From assembly GCA_007118045.1 (NCBI GenBank), contig SKTG01000150.1:1-14235 (forward strand): a stretch of DNA of 14,235 bases. Direction: 5' to 3'. The DNA comes from Nitriliruptoraceae bacterium (lineage in GTDB: Bacteria > Actinomycetota > Nitriliruptoria > Nitriliruptorales > Nitriliruptoraceae). The notes beneath the pieces were generated by a model. The model ran no database searches. It was not told where the DNA came from and saw nothing but the letters and a program-made list of their open reading frames with translations. Each line of letters opens with the position of its first letter. Positions within the stretch are counted from its first letter, which is position 1. The position numbers and the translations under genes are program-made. Of the stretch, positions 1-7,392 are shown in pieces.

Positions 1-30
1 CGCCATCTCAGTGGCGACGAAGGGGCGACC

Positions 31-119
31 ATGACCGTCACCGTGAAGGTGGACGCACAGGGCCGCGTCGTGATCCCGCAAGCCGAGCGGGAGCGGCGGG
101 GTTTGCCTGGTGCTCTCGA
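31..119 (+). pseudogene. AbrB/MazE-type antitoxin, truncated N-terminal fragment
   Basis: The first 25 or so residues (MTVTVKVDAQGRVVIPQAER, then ERRGL) match the start of a SpoVT/AbrB-type DNA-binding domain, the swapped-hairpin fold used by antitoxins of toxin-antitoxin pairs. An AAGGGGCG ribosome binding site lies just upstream of the ATG. After about residue 28 the frame runs into DNA that encodes SLH repeats in another frame, so the domain is cut at roughly half its length and no toxin gene follows. The open frame does continue to 627, but as arginine/proline-rich sequence typical of wrong-frame reading of GC-rich DNA. The family call rests on the short N-terminus only. Confidence 0.5.
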
Positions 120-427
120 ACACCCACGAGGCCGGCATCGCCGCCGTCACCAACGCCGGCATCGCGAAGGGCTACCCCGACGGCACCTTCCGCCCCCAAG
201 CGGCCCTCAGCCGCGGCCAGATGGCCACCCTGCTGACCAGCGCCCTCGACCTGCCGGCCAGCGAGCACCACTTCACCGACGTCGCCGGCACCACCCACGA
301 GGCCGGCATCGCCGCCGTCACCACCGGTGGCATCGCGAAGGGCTACCCCGACGGCACCTTCCGGCCCCAGGCGGCCCTCAGCCGCGGCCAGATGGCCACC
401 CTGTTGGACAACGCACTCTTGGAGTGA
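110..427 (+). pseudogene. SLH-domain cell-surface protein, C-terminal fragment
   Basis: This frame encodes two S-layer homology repeats with the classic core AGIAAVT..GIAKGYPDGTF followed by RPQAALSRGQMATLL. The repeats are 57 residues apart and nearly identical. SLH repeats anchor exported proteins to secondary cell-wall polymer and usually come as three copies at one end of a large surface protein. Here only about one and three-quarters remain: the first lacks its opening F..V segment. There is no signal peptide or catalytic domain, and an in-frame stop lies at 71-73. The GTG at 110 is just the first possible start, with no good ribosome binding site. It reads as the C-terminal stub of a larger gene joined by rearrangement to an antitoxin start. 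The product as it stands could not be exported. Confidence 0.65.
121..403 (+). repeat. Direct repeat, 171-bp period (SLH units)
   Basis: Two near-identical DNA blocks start at 121 and 292, both opening with CACCCACGAGGCCGGCATCG and running through ATGGCCACCCTG. The offset is 171 bases, or 57 codons. Near-identity at the DNA level suggests recent duplication or gene conversion between neighbouring SLH units, and makes the site prone to recombination. Confidence 0.8.
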
Positions 428-773
428 GGAGTCGGCCGGTACCTGGCCGGCGGCACCCCCACCGGGTGCTCGGTCCCTGCTCTTGCCGGACGCGTACCAG
501 GGGCCGTGACTCCCAGCGTGCTCCGCGGTCGTGGCCACGTGGCAGCGCGCCTCGCCACGCACGACAGGTCCCAGCACCACCGGTCCCAGCACCGCCCAGC
601 TGCGCCGAGCTGACCGGCATCGGGTAGCGCCACGAGGCGGATCGCTCGGATCCTGCGGCTCCCGTCGCCCCAGAGCCTGGAGCCACCCCAGCTGGGTGAT
701 GCGACGACCGTGAGGATGGGACAGCCTGGACGCCGGGGGTCACCCCGACCACCCCCGTCGGCCGAGGACGGAC
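428..773 (+). other. Gene-free interval with a small hairpin and a short tandem repeat
   Basis: I see no credible coding frame here; all open frames are arginine/proline-rich. A stem of GCACCC (453-458) and GGGTGC (464-469) with a 5-base loop lies 25 bases after the SLH stop and could be a U-less terminator. GGTCCCAGCACC occurs at 567-578 and again at 582-593. A second possible hairpin pairs CGGGGGT (734-740) with ACCCCCG (751-757), just before the next gene. Confidence 0.4.
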
Positions 774-989
774 GTGACCGTGCTGGAGACCGGGCGCTAC
801 GAGTTCCGTGTCGCGCAGCGCTTGTCCTCGACCGCGGTCGCAGCCTTCCCGGAGCTCACGGTGACGGACAGCGCTCTCGGCACCGTGCTGTTCGGTCGCC
901 TGCGGGACGATGCGGAGCTCCACGGCATCCTCTCGCGGCTGCAGCTGCTCGGCCTCACGATCCTCGACGTGCACCGCCTACCTGACTGA
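774..989 (+). CDS. Conserved small protein of unknown function (71 aa)
   Basis: A GTG start at 774 follows GAGGACG at 764-770, a reasonable ribosome binding site. The 71-residue product alternates strand-like and helix-like stretches: YEFRVAQRL, then an AAFPELTV segment, TVLFGRL, a helix around DDAELHGILSRLQLLGL, and TILDVHRL. This resembles a compact beta-alpha-beta fold and recalls small uncharacterised proteins common in Actinobacteria that share the pattern LHG(V/I)L..(I/L)..LGL. There is no membrane segment and there are no metal-binding motifs. The next gene is an alkylsulfatase, but a conserved promoter-like element lies between them, so a shared operon is not indicated. Function is unknown; that it is a real gene I consider likely from codon pattern and resemblance. 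Confidence 0.7.
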   Translation: MTVLETGRYEFRVAQRLSSTAVAAFPELTVTDSALGTVLFGRLRDDAELHGILSRLQLLGLTILDVHRLPD

Positions 990-1032
990 GCCTGCCCCAG
1001 TGTGCTCGGCCAGCCATCGTGGGGGCCGCCGC

Positions 1033-1078
1033 TCACCCCGGTGGGGTGATGTCACCGGGCGGTGGGGGTCGCACGCTG
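1033..1078 (+). promoter_or_regulatory. Palindromic operator/promoter, copy 1 (alkylsulfatase)
   Basis: TCACCCC-GGT-GGGGTGA (1033-1049) is a perfect 7-3-7 inverted repeat. Twenty-two bases later comes CACGCTG (1072-1078), which resembles an actinobacterial -10 box (TANNNT with C for T). A second palindrome, CACCG-GG-CGGTG, lies at 1053-1064. The same palindrome-to-box spacing recurs at 3142 and 6867. The implied leader to the GTG at 1200 is about 115 bases. It could instead act as a hairpin terminator for the small gene ending at 989. Confidence 0.55.
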
Positions 1079-1199
1079 CCCGCGAGTTCTGTGACCGCGA
1101 GGCGCCGGCGAGGACCACCTGCCCTGGCGGGCGCTCGACCCAGGCGACACGATCCCGACGGAGGCTTCGCCCCAGAGCCCGTCCCACGAGGAGCGACCC

Positions 1200-3092
1200 G
1201 TGACAGCAGCGACCGACGCGACCCATGCAGCGAACGCTGCTGTGCTCGGCGACCTCCCCTTCGGTGACCGGACCGAGCTGGAGCAGGCACGCCTGGGCCG
1301 GCTGGCCCCGCTCCCGGCCGTGGTCACGACCGCCGCCGGACGACCGGTCTGGGACAGCCACCGCTTCGACTTCGTCGAGGGGGAGGCGCCGTCCACGGTG
1401 AACCCGAGCTTGTGGCGGCAGGAGGAGCTCAACGGCGTCGGTGGGCTGTTCGAGGTCGTCGACGGGATCTACCAGGTCCGTGGGCTCGACCTGTCCAACA
1501 TCAGCTTCGTGCGCGGCCGGACCGGCTGGATCGTGCTCGACCCGCTCATCACCGCCGAGGTCGCGGCCGCCGCGCTCGACCTGGTCAACGAGCACGTCGA
1601 ACGGCGCCCCGTGACGGCCGTGGTGTACAGCCACAGCCACGCCGATCACTTCGGTGGGGTCCGCGGGGTGTGCTCACCCGAGGACGTGGCTGCGGGACGG
1701 GTCCGCATCGTCGCGCCCGAGGGGTTCACGTTCGAGGCGGTGAGCGAGAACGTGATGGCCGGCAACGCGATGACCAGACGGGCGTCGTACATGTACGGCA
1801 ACCTGCTGCCGACCTCCCCGACCGGCCAGGTCGGTGCCGGTCTGGGCAAGACGACCTCCACCGGCACCTTCGGGCTGCTGCGACCGACCGACCTGATCGG
1901 CCCCGACGACACGTCGATCGTGCTCGACGGGGTGGAACTGCGGACGCTCTACACGCCGGACACGGAAGCGCCGGCCGAGTTCGTGTTCCTGCTCCCGGCC
2001 TGGCGGGCGTTGTGGACCGCGGAGGTCGTCACCCACGTCCAGCACAACCTCTACACACTGCGAGGCGCGCAGGTGCGCGACGCGCTGGGCTGGGCGAAGG
2101 CGATCGACACGATGCTGGCCCGGTTCGGCCATGACACCGACCTGGTGTTCGCGTCGCACCACTGGCCGACATTGGGCCACGAGGAGTCGCTGGCGTTGCT
2201 GCGGTCGCAGCGCGACACCTACCGCTACCTGCACGACGAGACCCTACGGCTGGCCAACCACGGCGAGACGATGCTCGAGATCGCCGAGACGCTCGAGCTC
2301 CCGCCGGCGCTCTCCCGCACCTGGTCCTCACGCGGCTACTACGGCTCGGTCAACCACAACGTCAAGGCCATCTACCAGCGCTACCTCGGGTTCTTCGACG
2401 GCAACCCGGCCAACCTCCATCCCCACCCACCCGTCGAAGCGGCCCGACGCTACGTGGCCTACATGGGCGGTGCGGACGCGATCCTCGAACGTGCTCGTCT
2501 CGATCACGAGGCCGGCGACGACCGGTGGGTCGCGGAGGTCGTCAAGCACGTGGTCTTCGCCGATCCCGGGAACCAGGCCGCCCGGAACCTCCTCGCCGAC
2601 GCGCTCACCCAGCTCGGCTACCAGGCCGAGTCGGGCCCGTGGCGCAACTTCTACCTGACCGGGGCCCAGGAGCTGCGTGACGGGGTCACGGTGCTGCCCA
2701 CACCGACCACCTCGTCGCCCGACGTCATCGCCGCGATGCCCACCGACCTCATCCTGGACTACCTCGCGATCCGCCTGAAGCATCCCGAAGCGGCCGACCT
2801 CGCGGGCACGGTGTCGCTCGTGCTCACCGACGTCGACGAACGCCACCTGCTCGAGCTCTCCAACGGTGTCCTCCACCATCGGACCCTTGCCCCCGACGAG
2901 GAGATGACGGCGGATGCGACCGTCACGACCACCCGCGCGTGGTTGGACGATCTCCTCGCGATGGACGACCCCGCTCCAGCGATGGCCACGGGCGATGGCG
3001 ACCTCCGCATCGAGGGTGACCCCGCTCCACTGCTGGCCCTCTTCGGCCTGCTGGACGAGTTCCCCTTCTGGTTCGACATCGTCACCCCCTGA
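1200..3092 (+). CDS. SdsA-type alkylsulfatase (metallo-beta-lactamase fold)
   Basis: This 630-residue protein hydrolyses alkyl sulfate esters, in characterised relatives surfactants such as dodecyl sulfate, to an alcohol and sulfate using two zinc ions. The zinc motif HSHADH gives H145, H147, D149 and H150. Further ligands expected for the family are E256 (in TEAPAE), E275 (in TAEVVTH) and H320 (in SHHWP). The spacings between these residues match what I recall for Pseudomonas SdsA1. NLYTLRGAQVRD (283-294) is also a family signature. Domain order is normal: catalytic domain to about 340, an alkylsulfatase dimerisation domain around 350-480, and an SCP2-like C-terminal domain from about 500 that binds the hydrophobic chain. 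Length is full. I see no signal peptide, unlike secreted SdsA1, so it is probably cytoplasmic. The GTG start is backed by ACGAGGAGCG. It may prefer secondary alkyl sulfates instead. Confidence 0.93.
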   Translation: MTAATDATHAANAAVLGDLPFGDRTELEQARLGRLAPLPAVVTTAAGRPVWDSHRFDFVEGEAPSTVNPSLWRQEELNGVGGLFEVVDGIYQVRGLDLSNISFVRGRTGWIVLDPLITAEVAAAALDLVNEHVERRPVTAVVYSHSHADHFGGVRGVCSPEDVAAGRVRIVAPEGFTFEAVSENVMAGNAMTRRASYMYGNLLPTSPTGQVGAGLGKTTSTGTFGLLRPTDLIGPDDTSIVLDGVELRTLYTPDTEAPAEFVFLLPAWRALWTAEVVTHVQHNLYTLRGAQVRDALGWAKAIDTMLARFGHDTDLVFASHHWPTLGHEESLALLRSQRDTYRYLHDETLRLANHGETMLEIAETLELPPALSRTWSSRGYYGSVNHNVKAIYQRYLGFFDGNPANLHPHPPVEAARRYVAYMGGADAILERARLDHEAGDDRWVAEVVKHVVFADPGNQAARNLLADALTQLGYQAESGPWRNFYLTGAQELRDGVTVLPTPTTSSPDVIAAMPTDLILDYLAIRLKHPEAADLAGTVSLVLTDVDERHLLELSNGVLHHRTLAPDEEMTADATVTTTRAWLDDLLAMDDPAPAMATGDGDLRIEGDPAPLLALFGLLDEFPFWFDIVTP

Positions 3093-3141
3093 CCGGCGCG
3101 GCGTCGACTTGGGGGCCAGACAGAGGGGAACCCGGCGACGC

Positions 3142-3187
3142 TCACCCCGCCGGGGTGACGCACCCGGTCGGTCCCGGTGCCACGCTG
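3142..3187 (+). promoter_or_regulatory. Palindromic operator/promoter, copy 2 (HdeD-like gene)
   Basis: TCACCCC-GCC-GGGGTGA (3142-3158) is again a perfect 7-3-7 inverted repeat, followed after exactly 22 bases by CACGCTG (3181-3187). The similarity to copy 1 extends through the spacer and box. A start of transcription near 3194 would leave a short leader of about 28 bases carrying AGGAGG before the GTG at 3222, which fits a working promoter. It lies 49 bases after the alkylsulfatase stop, so a terminator role is also possible. Confidence 0.55.
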
Positions 3188-3221
3188 TCCTCCCAGGGCC
3201 CGACACCAGGAGGACGGAACC

Positions 3222-3794
3222 GTGGCCGAACCGAAGCTCTTCGAACGACGCCGCACCGGCTGGGACATCGTCCTCGGCGTCCTGTCCGTCATCGCCGGGA
3301 TCATCGCGCTCGGCCATGTCGCGCTGGCCAGCGCCATATCGGTGTTCTTCCTCGGCTGGACCATCCTGTTCGGCGGCGTCGCGCTCGCGGTCGGCGCCCT
3401 CGTCGGGTGGAAGGATCCCGGCCGACGGTGGGACCTCGCCCTCGGAGCCCTGCTGTTCCTGGTCGGCCTGGGGTTCGTCCGCAACCCCGGTGTGGGGCTG
3501 CTCACCCTGACGCTCCTGGCTGGCTCGCTGCTGCTCGTGGGCGGCATCGTGCGGCTCGTCGCCGCCTTCCAACCCGGCGCCCCCCGGGCGCTGCTCCTCC
3601 TGAGCGGCGCGGTGACGCTCCTGCTCGGGTTCATGGTGTTCGCCCAGTGGCCGGTCTCGGCGCTCTGGTTCCTCGGCACGATCCTCGGCATCGAGCTGAT
3701 CCTGGAGGGGATCACGACCGCGATCAGTGGCCGACCCCGGCCCGTCGAGGCCGACACCAGGGTCCCCGAACGCGAACCACCCGTCCCAGCGTGA
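3222..3794 (+). CDS. HdeD/DUF308 family membrane protein
   Basis: The 190-residue product has six hydrophobic helices in three pairs, beginning with GWDIVLGVLSVIAGIIAL near residue 15 and ending with ALWFLGTILGIELILEGI near 160. This is the three-hairpin layout of the HdeD (DUF308) family. Escherichia coli HdeD is linked to acid resistance at high cell density; most actinobacterial members have no tested role. The GTG at 3222 is chosen because AGGAGG (3208-3213) sits 8 bases upstream; an in-frame GTG at 3177 falls upstream of the likely transcription start. The tail is charged and proline-rich (VPEREPPVPA). The gene ends 5 bases from the stop of the convergent regulator gene, leaving no room for a terminator. 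Confidence 0.88.
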   Translation: MAEPKLFERRRTGWDIVLGVLSVIAGIIALGHVALASAISVFFLGWTILFGGVALAVGALVGWKDPGRRWDLALGALLFLVGLGFVRNPGVGLLTLTLLAGSLLLVGGIVRLVAAFQPGAPRALLLLSGAVTLLLGFMVFAQWPVSALWFLGTILGIELILEGITTAISGRPRPVEADTRVPEREPPVPA

Positions 3795-3799
3795 CCCGC

Positions 3800-6430
3800 C
3801 TACAGCAGCCCGCGACGGCGACCGACCTCGACGGCTTCGCGCCGCCCGTCCACTCCGAGCTTGCGGTAGATCGACCGTAGGTGCGTCTTGACGGTGTTGA
3901 CCGACACCGACCGTGCCTCGCCGATCTCCCGCAACGAGAGCAGCGACGGCAGCTCACGCAGCACCGCCAGCTCACCGGGGGTCAACCGGTCGGCCTCGTG
4001 CCCGACGTCGGTGAGCTGCGGCCCCGCCTCGAGGATCCGGTCCACGAACCCTTCCTGCCGGCCGAAGCGTCCCCGCCCCGCCGCCAGCAGCTCGAGGGCC
4101 GAGGCGAACAGGAGGAACGGCCGGACGACCTCCTCGTCAGAAGCCAGCTCGACCGCTGCCACGAGCAGCTCGTGTGCGGGCGTCGCGGCACCCCGTCGAA
4201 GCTCGATATCCGCTGCGAGGAGCCGAGCCCACACGGCGGTCGTGATCACGTGGCAGCTCGCCGAGCCGAGCACGACCGGGGCCAGCGCGATCCTGGCCGC
4301 ATCGAGCCGGCCCGCGTCGTGCAGGAGCAGCGCCCGCAGCAGGGCAGGCTCACCGGGGTCGGGGGACAGGGCGCCGACCTGCTCGACGACCGCCTGCGCC
4401 CAGACTCGCTGACCGACGTCGAGGCAGATCCGCACCACGAGGGGGCCCGCGTACGCCAGGAGGGCCGGTGCCATCTGCGCGCCCGCGAGCCGTTCGAAGG
4501 CGCCACGGTAGGTCCGCAAGGTCTCGAAGGTCACCCCATCCTCCGCACCGACGACCAGGTCGAGGCTGCGGACAGCGAGCTCCACGTCCGGATCGACCAG
4601 TCTCCCGAGCGACGCCATCGCCAGCCGGGCGTGCTCCGCCGCGAGGCCCCGGTCGGCCTGCAGGTAGGCGGACCACCCGATCAGCATGTGGGCATGAGCG
4701 ACCGCCTGCGATCCGGCCCAACCGCGCCGGGTCGCAAGCTCGACGGCGGCCTCGGCCTGCCCCCGCATCGTGACGAGCTGGCTCCGGCAGGCGATCGCGC
4801 CCGCCAGGAACGACAAGCAAGACAGCTGTAGCGCATCCCGGCCGGTCAACCGCGCGAGCGCTGCAGCGCGTTCCAGGTCGTCGATGCCCTCGTCGTACCG
4901 GCCGACGTACAGCCGCGCGACCCCACGCTCGTGGAGGGCGAGGAGGTCGTACTGCTCGATGCCGGTGTCAGCGGCCGAGGTCGATTCCATCCGCGCCAGG
5001 GCGTCCTCCACGCGGTCGGTGGCACGTGCGCGCCACACGGCCACCGTCGTGGCCAACGCGCCGAGCAGGGGGTCGGCTCGCACGATCGCGGCGATGTCGA
5101 CCGCTCCGAGCCACCGGTCGGCGGCGTCGGAGTCACCCAGTTCCAGCGCCGTCGCGGCGCCCAGCAGCGCCACCACCGGGACCGAGCGACCCGTCGGTGG
5201 GACGGTCGCGAGCAGACCATCCAGCGCCTTCGCGTGCCCGTCCAGGAGGGCACCGACGGCGCCCACTCCGACCATGGCGGCGAGGTCGTCGAGATGTCCA
5301 CCTCGGATCAGATGGTCGATCGCCTCGAGCGGCTCCCCGTGTGCCGCATGCCACGCCGCGGCGGAACGGTGGAGCTGCCGCTCGATGCCCGACTCGGTCC
5401 GACGGAGCTCCGCGAGGAGGTAGGTCCGGAACAGCTCGTGGTAGCGGTAGACCTCCCGGGTCCGGCCCTGCCGTCTGGTCAGCACGTGATCGCGTTCCAG
5501 CTCGTCGAGCAGCACGCCCGCGTCGTCCCGCCCGCTGAGCTCACGCGCGAGGTCGACCCTGAGGAGCGAGCAGACGCTGGTCCGCAGCAGGAAGCGACGT
5601 CGATCCTCGCCGAGGTTCGCAAGCACCTCGGTCACGAGGTAGTCCGCCACCGCGTGGTCATCCCCTCCGAACCGCTCGATCAGACCGCAGCGGTCGTCGC
5701 TCCCGGCGAGCGCGAGGGCAGCGATCCGCACCCCTGCCACCCAGCCCTCGGTCCTCGCCTGCAGCGTTCGGATGCTCGAGGACGGCAGGTCGAACCCTCG
5801 GCCCTCGAGGTAGGTCGTCGTCTCCTGGTCGGTGAAGGCGAGGTCCTCATCACGTAGCTCGCGGAACCGACCCTCCAACTGGAGCCGGGGAAGGCCGATC
5901 GGCGGGTTGCTGCGGCTGGCGAGAACGAGCCGGAAGCCATCGGAGGTCCGCCGGGCCAGCCGTGCCACCGCATCGACCGCTGCCGGGGCCGTGAGGAGGT
6001 GGACGTCGTCGAGTACCAGCGAGACCGGTGTGCCGAGCGCCTCGACCGCCTCGACCACCACCTCGACGAACGCGCCGGCCACCTGATGCGGAGCCGCGAC
6101 CAGGTCGTGCAGCGCGGAGGTCGGGGGGAACCCCTCGGTTGCGCGCAGGGCAGCGAGGACGCCGTTCCAGAGCAGCACGGGGTCGTCATCGAACCTGTCG
6201 AGGGCGTACCAGGCCACGAGCCGACCGTCCCGCGTCGCAGCCGTCGCCCAGGCTGCGAGCAACGACGTCTTGCCTGCCCCGGCGTGCCCGCAGACGAGCG
6301 TGACCGGGGTGGTGGGGTCGTGATCGAGCCAGCGGAGCAGGTTCTCACGCGGTAGCTCCGAAGGGGATGGCGATGGCGGACGAAGCCGCGTTGGAACGGC
6401 CGGTACGCGGTCATCGAGTGCGAACGACAT
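3800..6430 (-). CDS. MalT/LAL-type LuxR family ATP-binding transcriptional regulator
   Basis: This 876-residue regulator has an N-terminal STAND-type ATPase with Walker A GHAGAGKT (48-55) and Walker B VSLVLDDVHLL (136-146). A long alanine/leucine-rich helical-repeat middle (about 350-790), probably TPR-like, should sense a ligand or partner. A LuxR-type helix-turn-helix follows at the C-terminus (about 816-876; recognition region VSVNTVKTHLRSIYRKLG). The architecture matches MalT and other large ATP-binding LuxR regulators, which oligomerise on binding inducer and ATP and activate nearby operons. I chose the ATG at 6430 because GGAGG lies 6 bases upstream; the frame stays open to 6790, but the extra N-terminus is low-complexity and unlike the family. 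Inducer and targets are unknown. Neighbouring alkylsulfatase, HdeD and LapA genes, which share a promoter-like palindrome, are candidate targets by position only. Confidence 0.92.
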   Translation of the reverse strand: MSFALDDRVPAVPTRLRPPSPSPSELPRENLLRWLDHDPTTPVTLVCGHAGAGKTSLLAAWATAATRDGRLVAWYALDRFDDDPVLLWNGVLAALRATEGFPPTSALHDLVAAPHQVAGAFVEVVVEAVEALGTPVSLVLDDVHLLTAPAAVDAVARLARRTSDGFRLVLASRSNPPIGLPRLQLEGRFRELRDEDLAFTDQETTTYLEGRGFDLPSSSIRTLQARTEGWVAGVRIAALALAGSDDRCGLIERFGGDDHAVADYLVTEVLANLGEDRRRFLLRTSVCSLLRVDLARELSGRDDAGVLLDELERDHVLTRRQGRTREVYRYHELFRTYLLAELRRTESGIERQLHRSAAAWHAAHGEPLEAIDHLIRGGHLDDLAAMVGVGAVGALLDGHAKALDGLLATVPPTGRSVPVVALLGAATALELGDSDAADRWLGAVDIAAIVRADPLLGALATTVAVWRARATDRVEDALARMESTSAADTGIEQYDLLALHERGVARLYVGRYDEGIDDLERAAALARLTGRDALQLSCLSFLAGAIACRSQLVTMRGQAEAAVELATRRGWAGSQAVAHAHMLIGWSAYLQADRGLAAEHARLAMASLGRLVDPDVELAVRSLDLVVGAEDGVTFETLRTYRGAFERLAGAQMAPALLAYAGPLVVRICLDVGQRVWAQAVVEQVGALSPDPGEPALLRALLLHDAGRLDAARIALAPVVLGSASCHVITTAVWARLLAADIELRRGAATPAHELLVAAVELASDEEVVRPFLLFASALELLAAGRGRFGRQEGFVDRILEAGPQLTDVGHEADRLTPGELAVLRELPSLLSLREIGEARSVSVNTVKTHLRSIYRKLGVDGRREAVEVGRRRGLL

Positions 6431-6866
6431 CTCGAGCCTCCGGTGGACCGTCGACATCGGGAGCATCCCCGGCCTCCCCGGCCCAGCTCCCACGCTCCCC
6501 CCCTTGGCGGCCCCTGCCAAGAGGACCAAGTCCCACGCCTCCGGACACCCGGCGACGCCAGCTCCCGGCGTCGGACACCCCCGCCCGCTGGGGAGCGTCC
6601 GGGCAGCGGGTGTCCTCGCTCTCCTTCGTCGCGGTACTCGTCTTGGATCCCGGCAGTTCGTGGGAGCAGATCGCGTCGCTCCTGCAACCGGATCCTGCTG
6701 GCGGTCCTGGACGTTCACGGTCTTGGCTGCCGTCGCCGGTGGGCTCCTGGCGTCGGGTCCCAAAGTCCTTCGGACGACGTTGGGAGGCATCGCCGCGCTC
6801 CGAACGCGCGCAGGACGTGGAGCCGCCCATAGGCCAGGTGAGGAGGGCCTCCGAGGTAGCCGGGCT
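6431..6866. other. Long intergenic region between divergent regulator and LapA genes
   Basis: No convincing gene is present: open frames on both strands are proline/arginine/serine-rich. On the minus strand GATGCT at 6462-6467 could serve as a -10 box for the regulator gene, giving a leader of about 25 bases. The region may hold the regulator's own operators; I see no long palindrome other than the element at 6867. Confidence 0.35.
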
Positions 6867-6912
6867 TCACCCGGTCGGGGTGAGTCGAAACTCGCTTCCC
6901 TGTTGCATGCTG
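6867..6912 (+). promoter_or_regulatory. Palindromic operator/promoter, copy 3 (LapA-like gene)
   Basis: TCACCCG-GTC-GGGGTGA (6867-6883) has the same 7-3-7 architecture with one arm mismatch. CATGCTG (6906-6912) follows after exactly 22 bases, the spacing found at the other two copies. The rest of the spacer is unrelated in sequence, so the shared parts stand out. No plus-strand gene ends just upstream, which argues against a terminator role here. The LapA-like ATG is 30 bases beyond the box. Confidence 0.55.
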
Positions 6913-6942
6913 AAGGCTCGTCCGAGCCACCCCGAGGCCGCC

Positions 6943-7191
6943 ATGAGCATCGAGCCCGTCGAGACCCGTCGTTCCCGTTGGGTCGGCCTGTTCACCCCTC
7001 GCCGCGTCGTGGCGGTCGGCTTGGCGGCGCTCGGGTTGCTCTTCATCCTGCAGAACCGTGACGACACCTCCCTGCAGCTGCTCGGATTCCATGTCACCGG
7101 ACCGCAGTGGCTCGCCTCTCTCGCGCTGCTCGCCACGGGTATCGCGATCGGCGTGTTGATGGCAACCCGTCGTCCGAGACCGCCTCGGTGA
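6943..7191 (+). CDS. LapA (DUF1049) domain small membrane protein
   Basis: The 82-residue protein has two transmembrane helices, at about 21-37 (VVAVGLAALGLLFILQN) and 55-74 (WLASLALLATGIAIGVLM), flanked by basic residues. The FILQN motif after the first helix, followed by a short polar strand and a second helix, is characteristic of the LapA/DUF1049 family. In E. coli LapA works with LapB in controlling lipopolysaccharide synthesis. Actinobacteria lack that lipopolysaccharide and the role of their LapA-like proteins is not established. The ATG at 6943 follows CCGAGGCCGCC, a weak ribosome binding site; the longer open frame upstream to 6367 is non-coding in character and crosses the promoter element. 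The basic C-terminus (RRPRPPR) should face the cytoplasm. Confidence 0.82.
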   Translation: MSIEPVETRRSRWVGLFTPRRVVAVGLAALGLLFILQNRDDTSLQLLGFHVTGPQWLASLALLATGIAIGVLMATRRPRPPR

Positions 7192-7392
7192 GTCCGCGAG
7201 CGGTTAGGTGGTGACCGCCGACCGCCGATCCGGTCGACGGACCCGGGACCCGCGATGAGACTTGGCAGCGCTGCGGTTGAGCCCGGCGTTCGGGTTCACC
7301 GTCGTCGGACTCATCATCGTGTTCGGCTCGCTCGTGGACGAGCGTCTGCGGCTCCCGTGCTCTTGAGACCCCGATCGCTGGTCACTCGACTG

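Noticed and set aside
31..627. A 198-residue open frame as one antitoxin-like protein
   Set aside because: Beyond about residue 28 it is arginine/histidine/proline-rich and overlaps the clear SLH frame.
740..756. Possible fourth copy of the TCACCCC palindrome
   Set aside because: Only the left arm is present; the right half (CACCCCC) does not match GGGGTGA, and the matching box position would fall after the GTG at 774.
1033..3158. The two perfect palindromes as ordinary transcription terminators
   Set aside because: They can form hairpins and follow gene ends, but they lack U tracts, and the third copy follows no plus-strand gene yet keeps the exact 22-base spacing. The option is kept as an alternative.
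3177..3221. Earlier GTG start for the HdeD-like protein
   Set aside because: It lies within the -10-like box region and lacks a ribosome binding site; 3222 has AGGAGG.
2328..3572. A 414-residue minus-strand open frame across the alkylsulfatase and HdeD genes
   Set aside because: It spans the ends of two well-supported plus-strand genes and their promoter, and contains no recognisable domain.
6431..6790. N-terminal extension of the LuxR regulator to 6790
   Set aside because: The extra residues are low-complexity, and the ATG at 6430 has a GGAGG site at ideal distance.
7200..7219. GCGGT/ACCGC hairpin after the LapA-like gene as a terminator
   Set aside because: Only five pairs with a long loop and no U tract; expected by chance in such GC-rich DNA.
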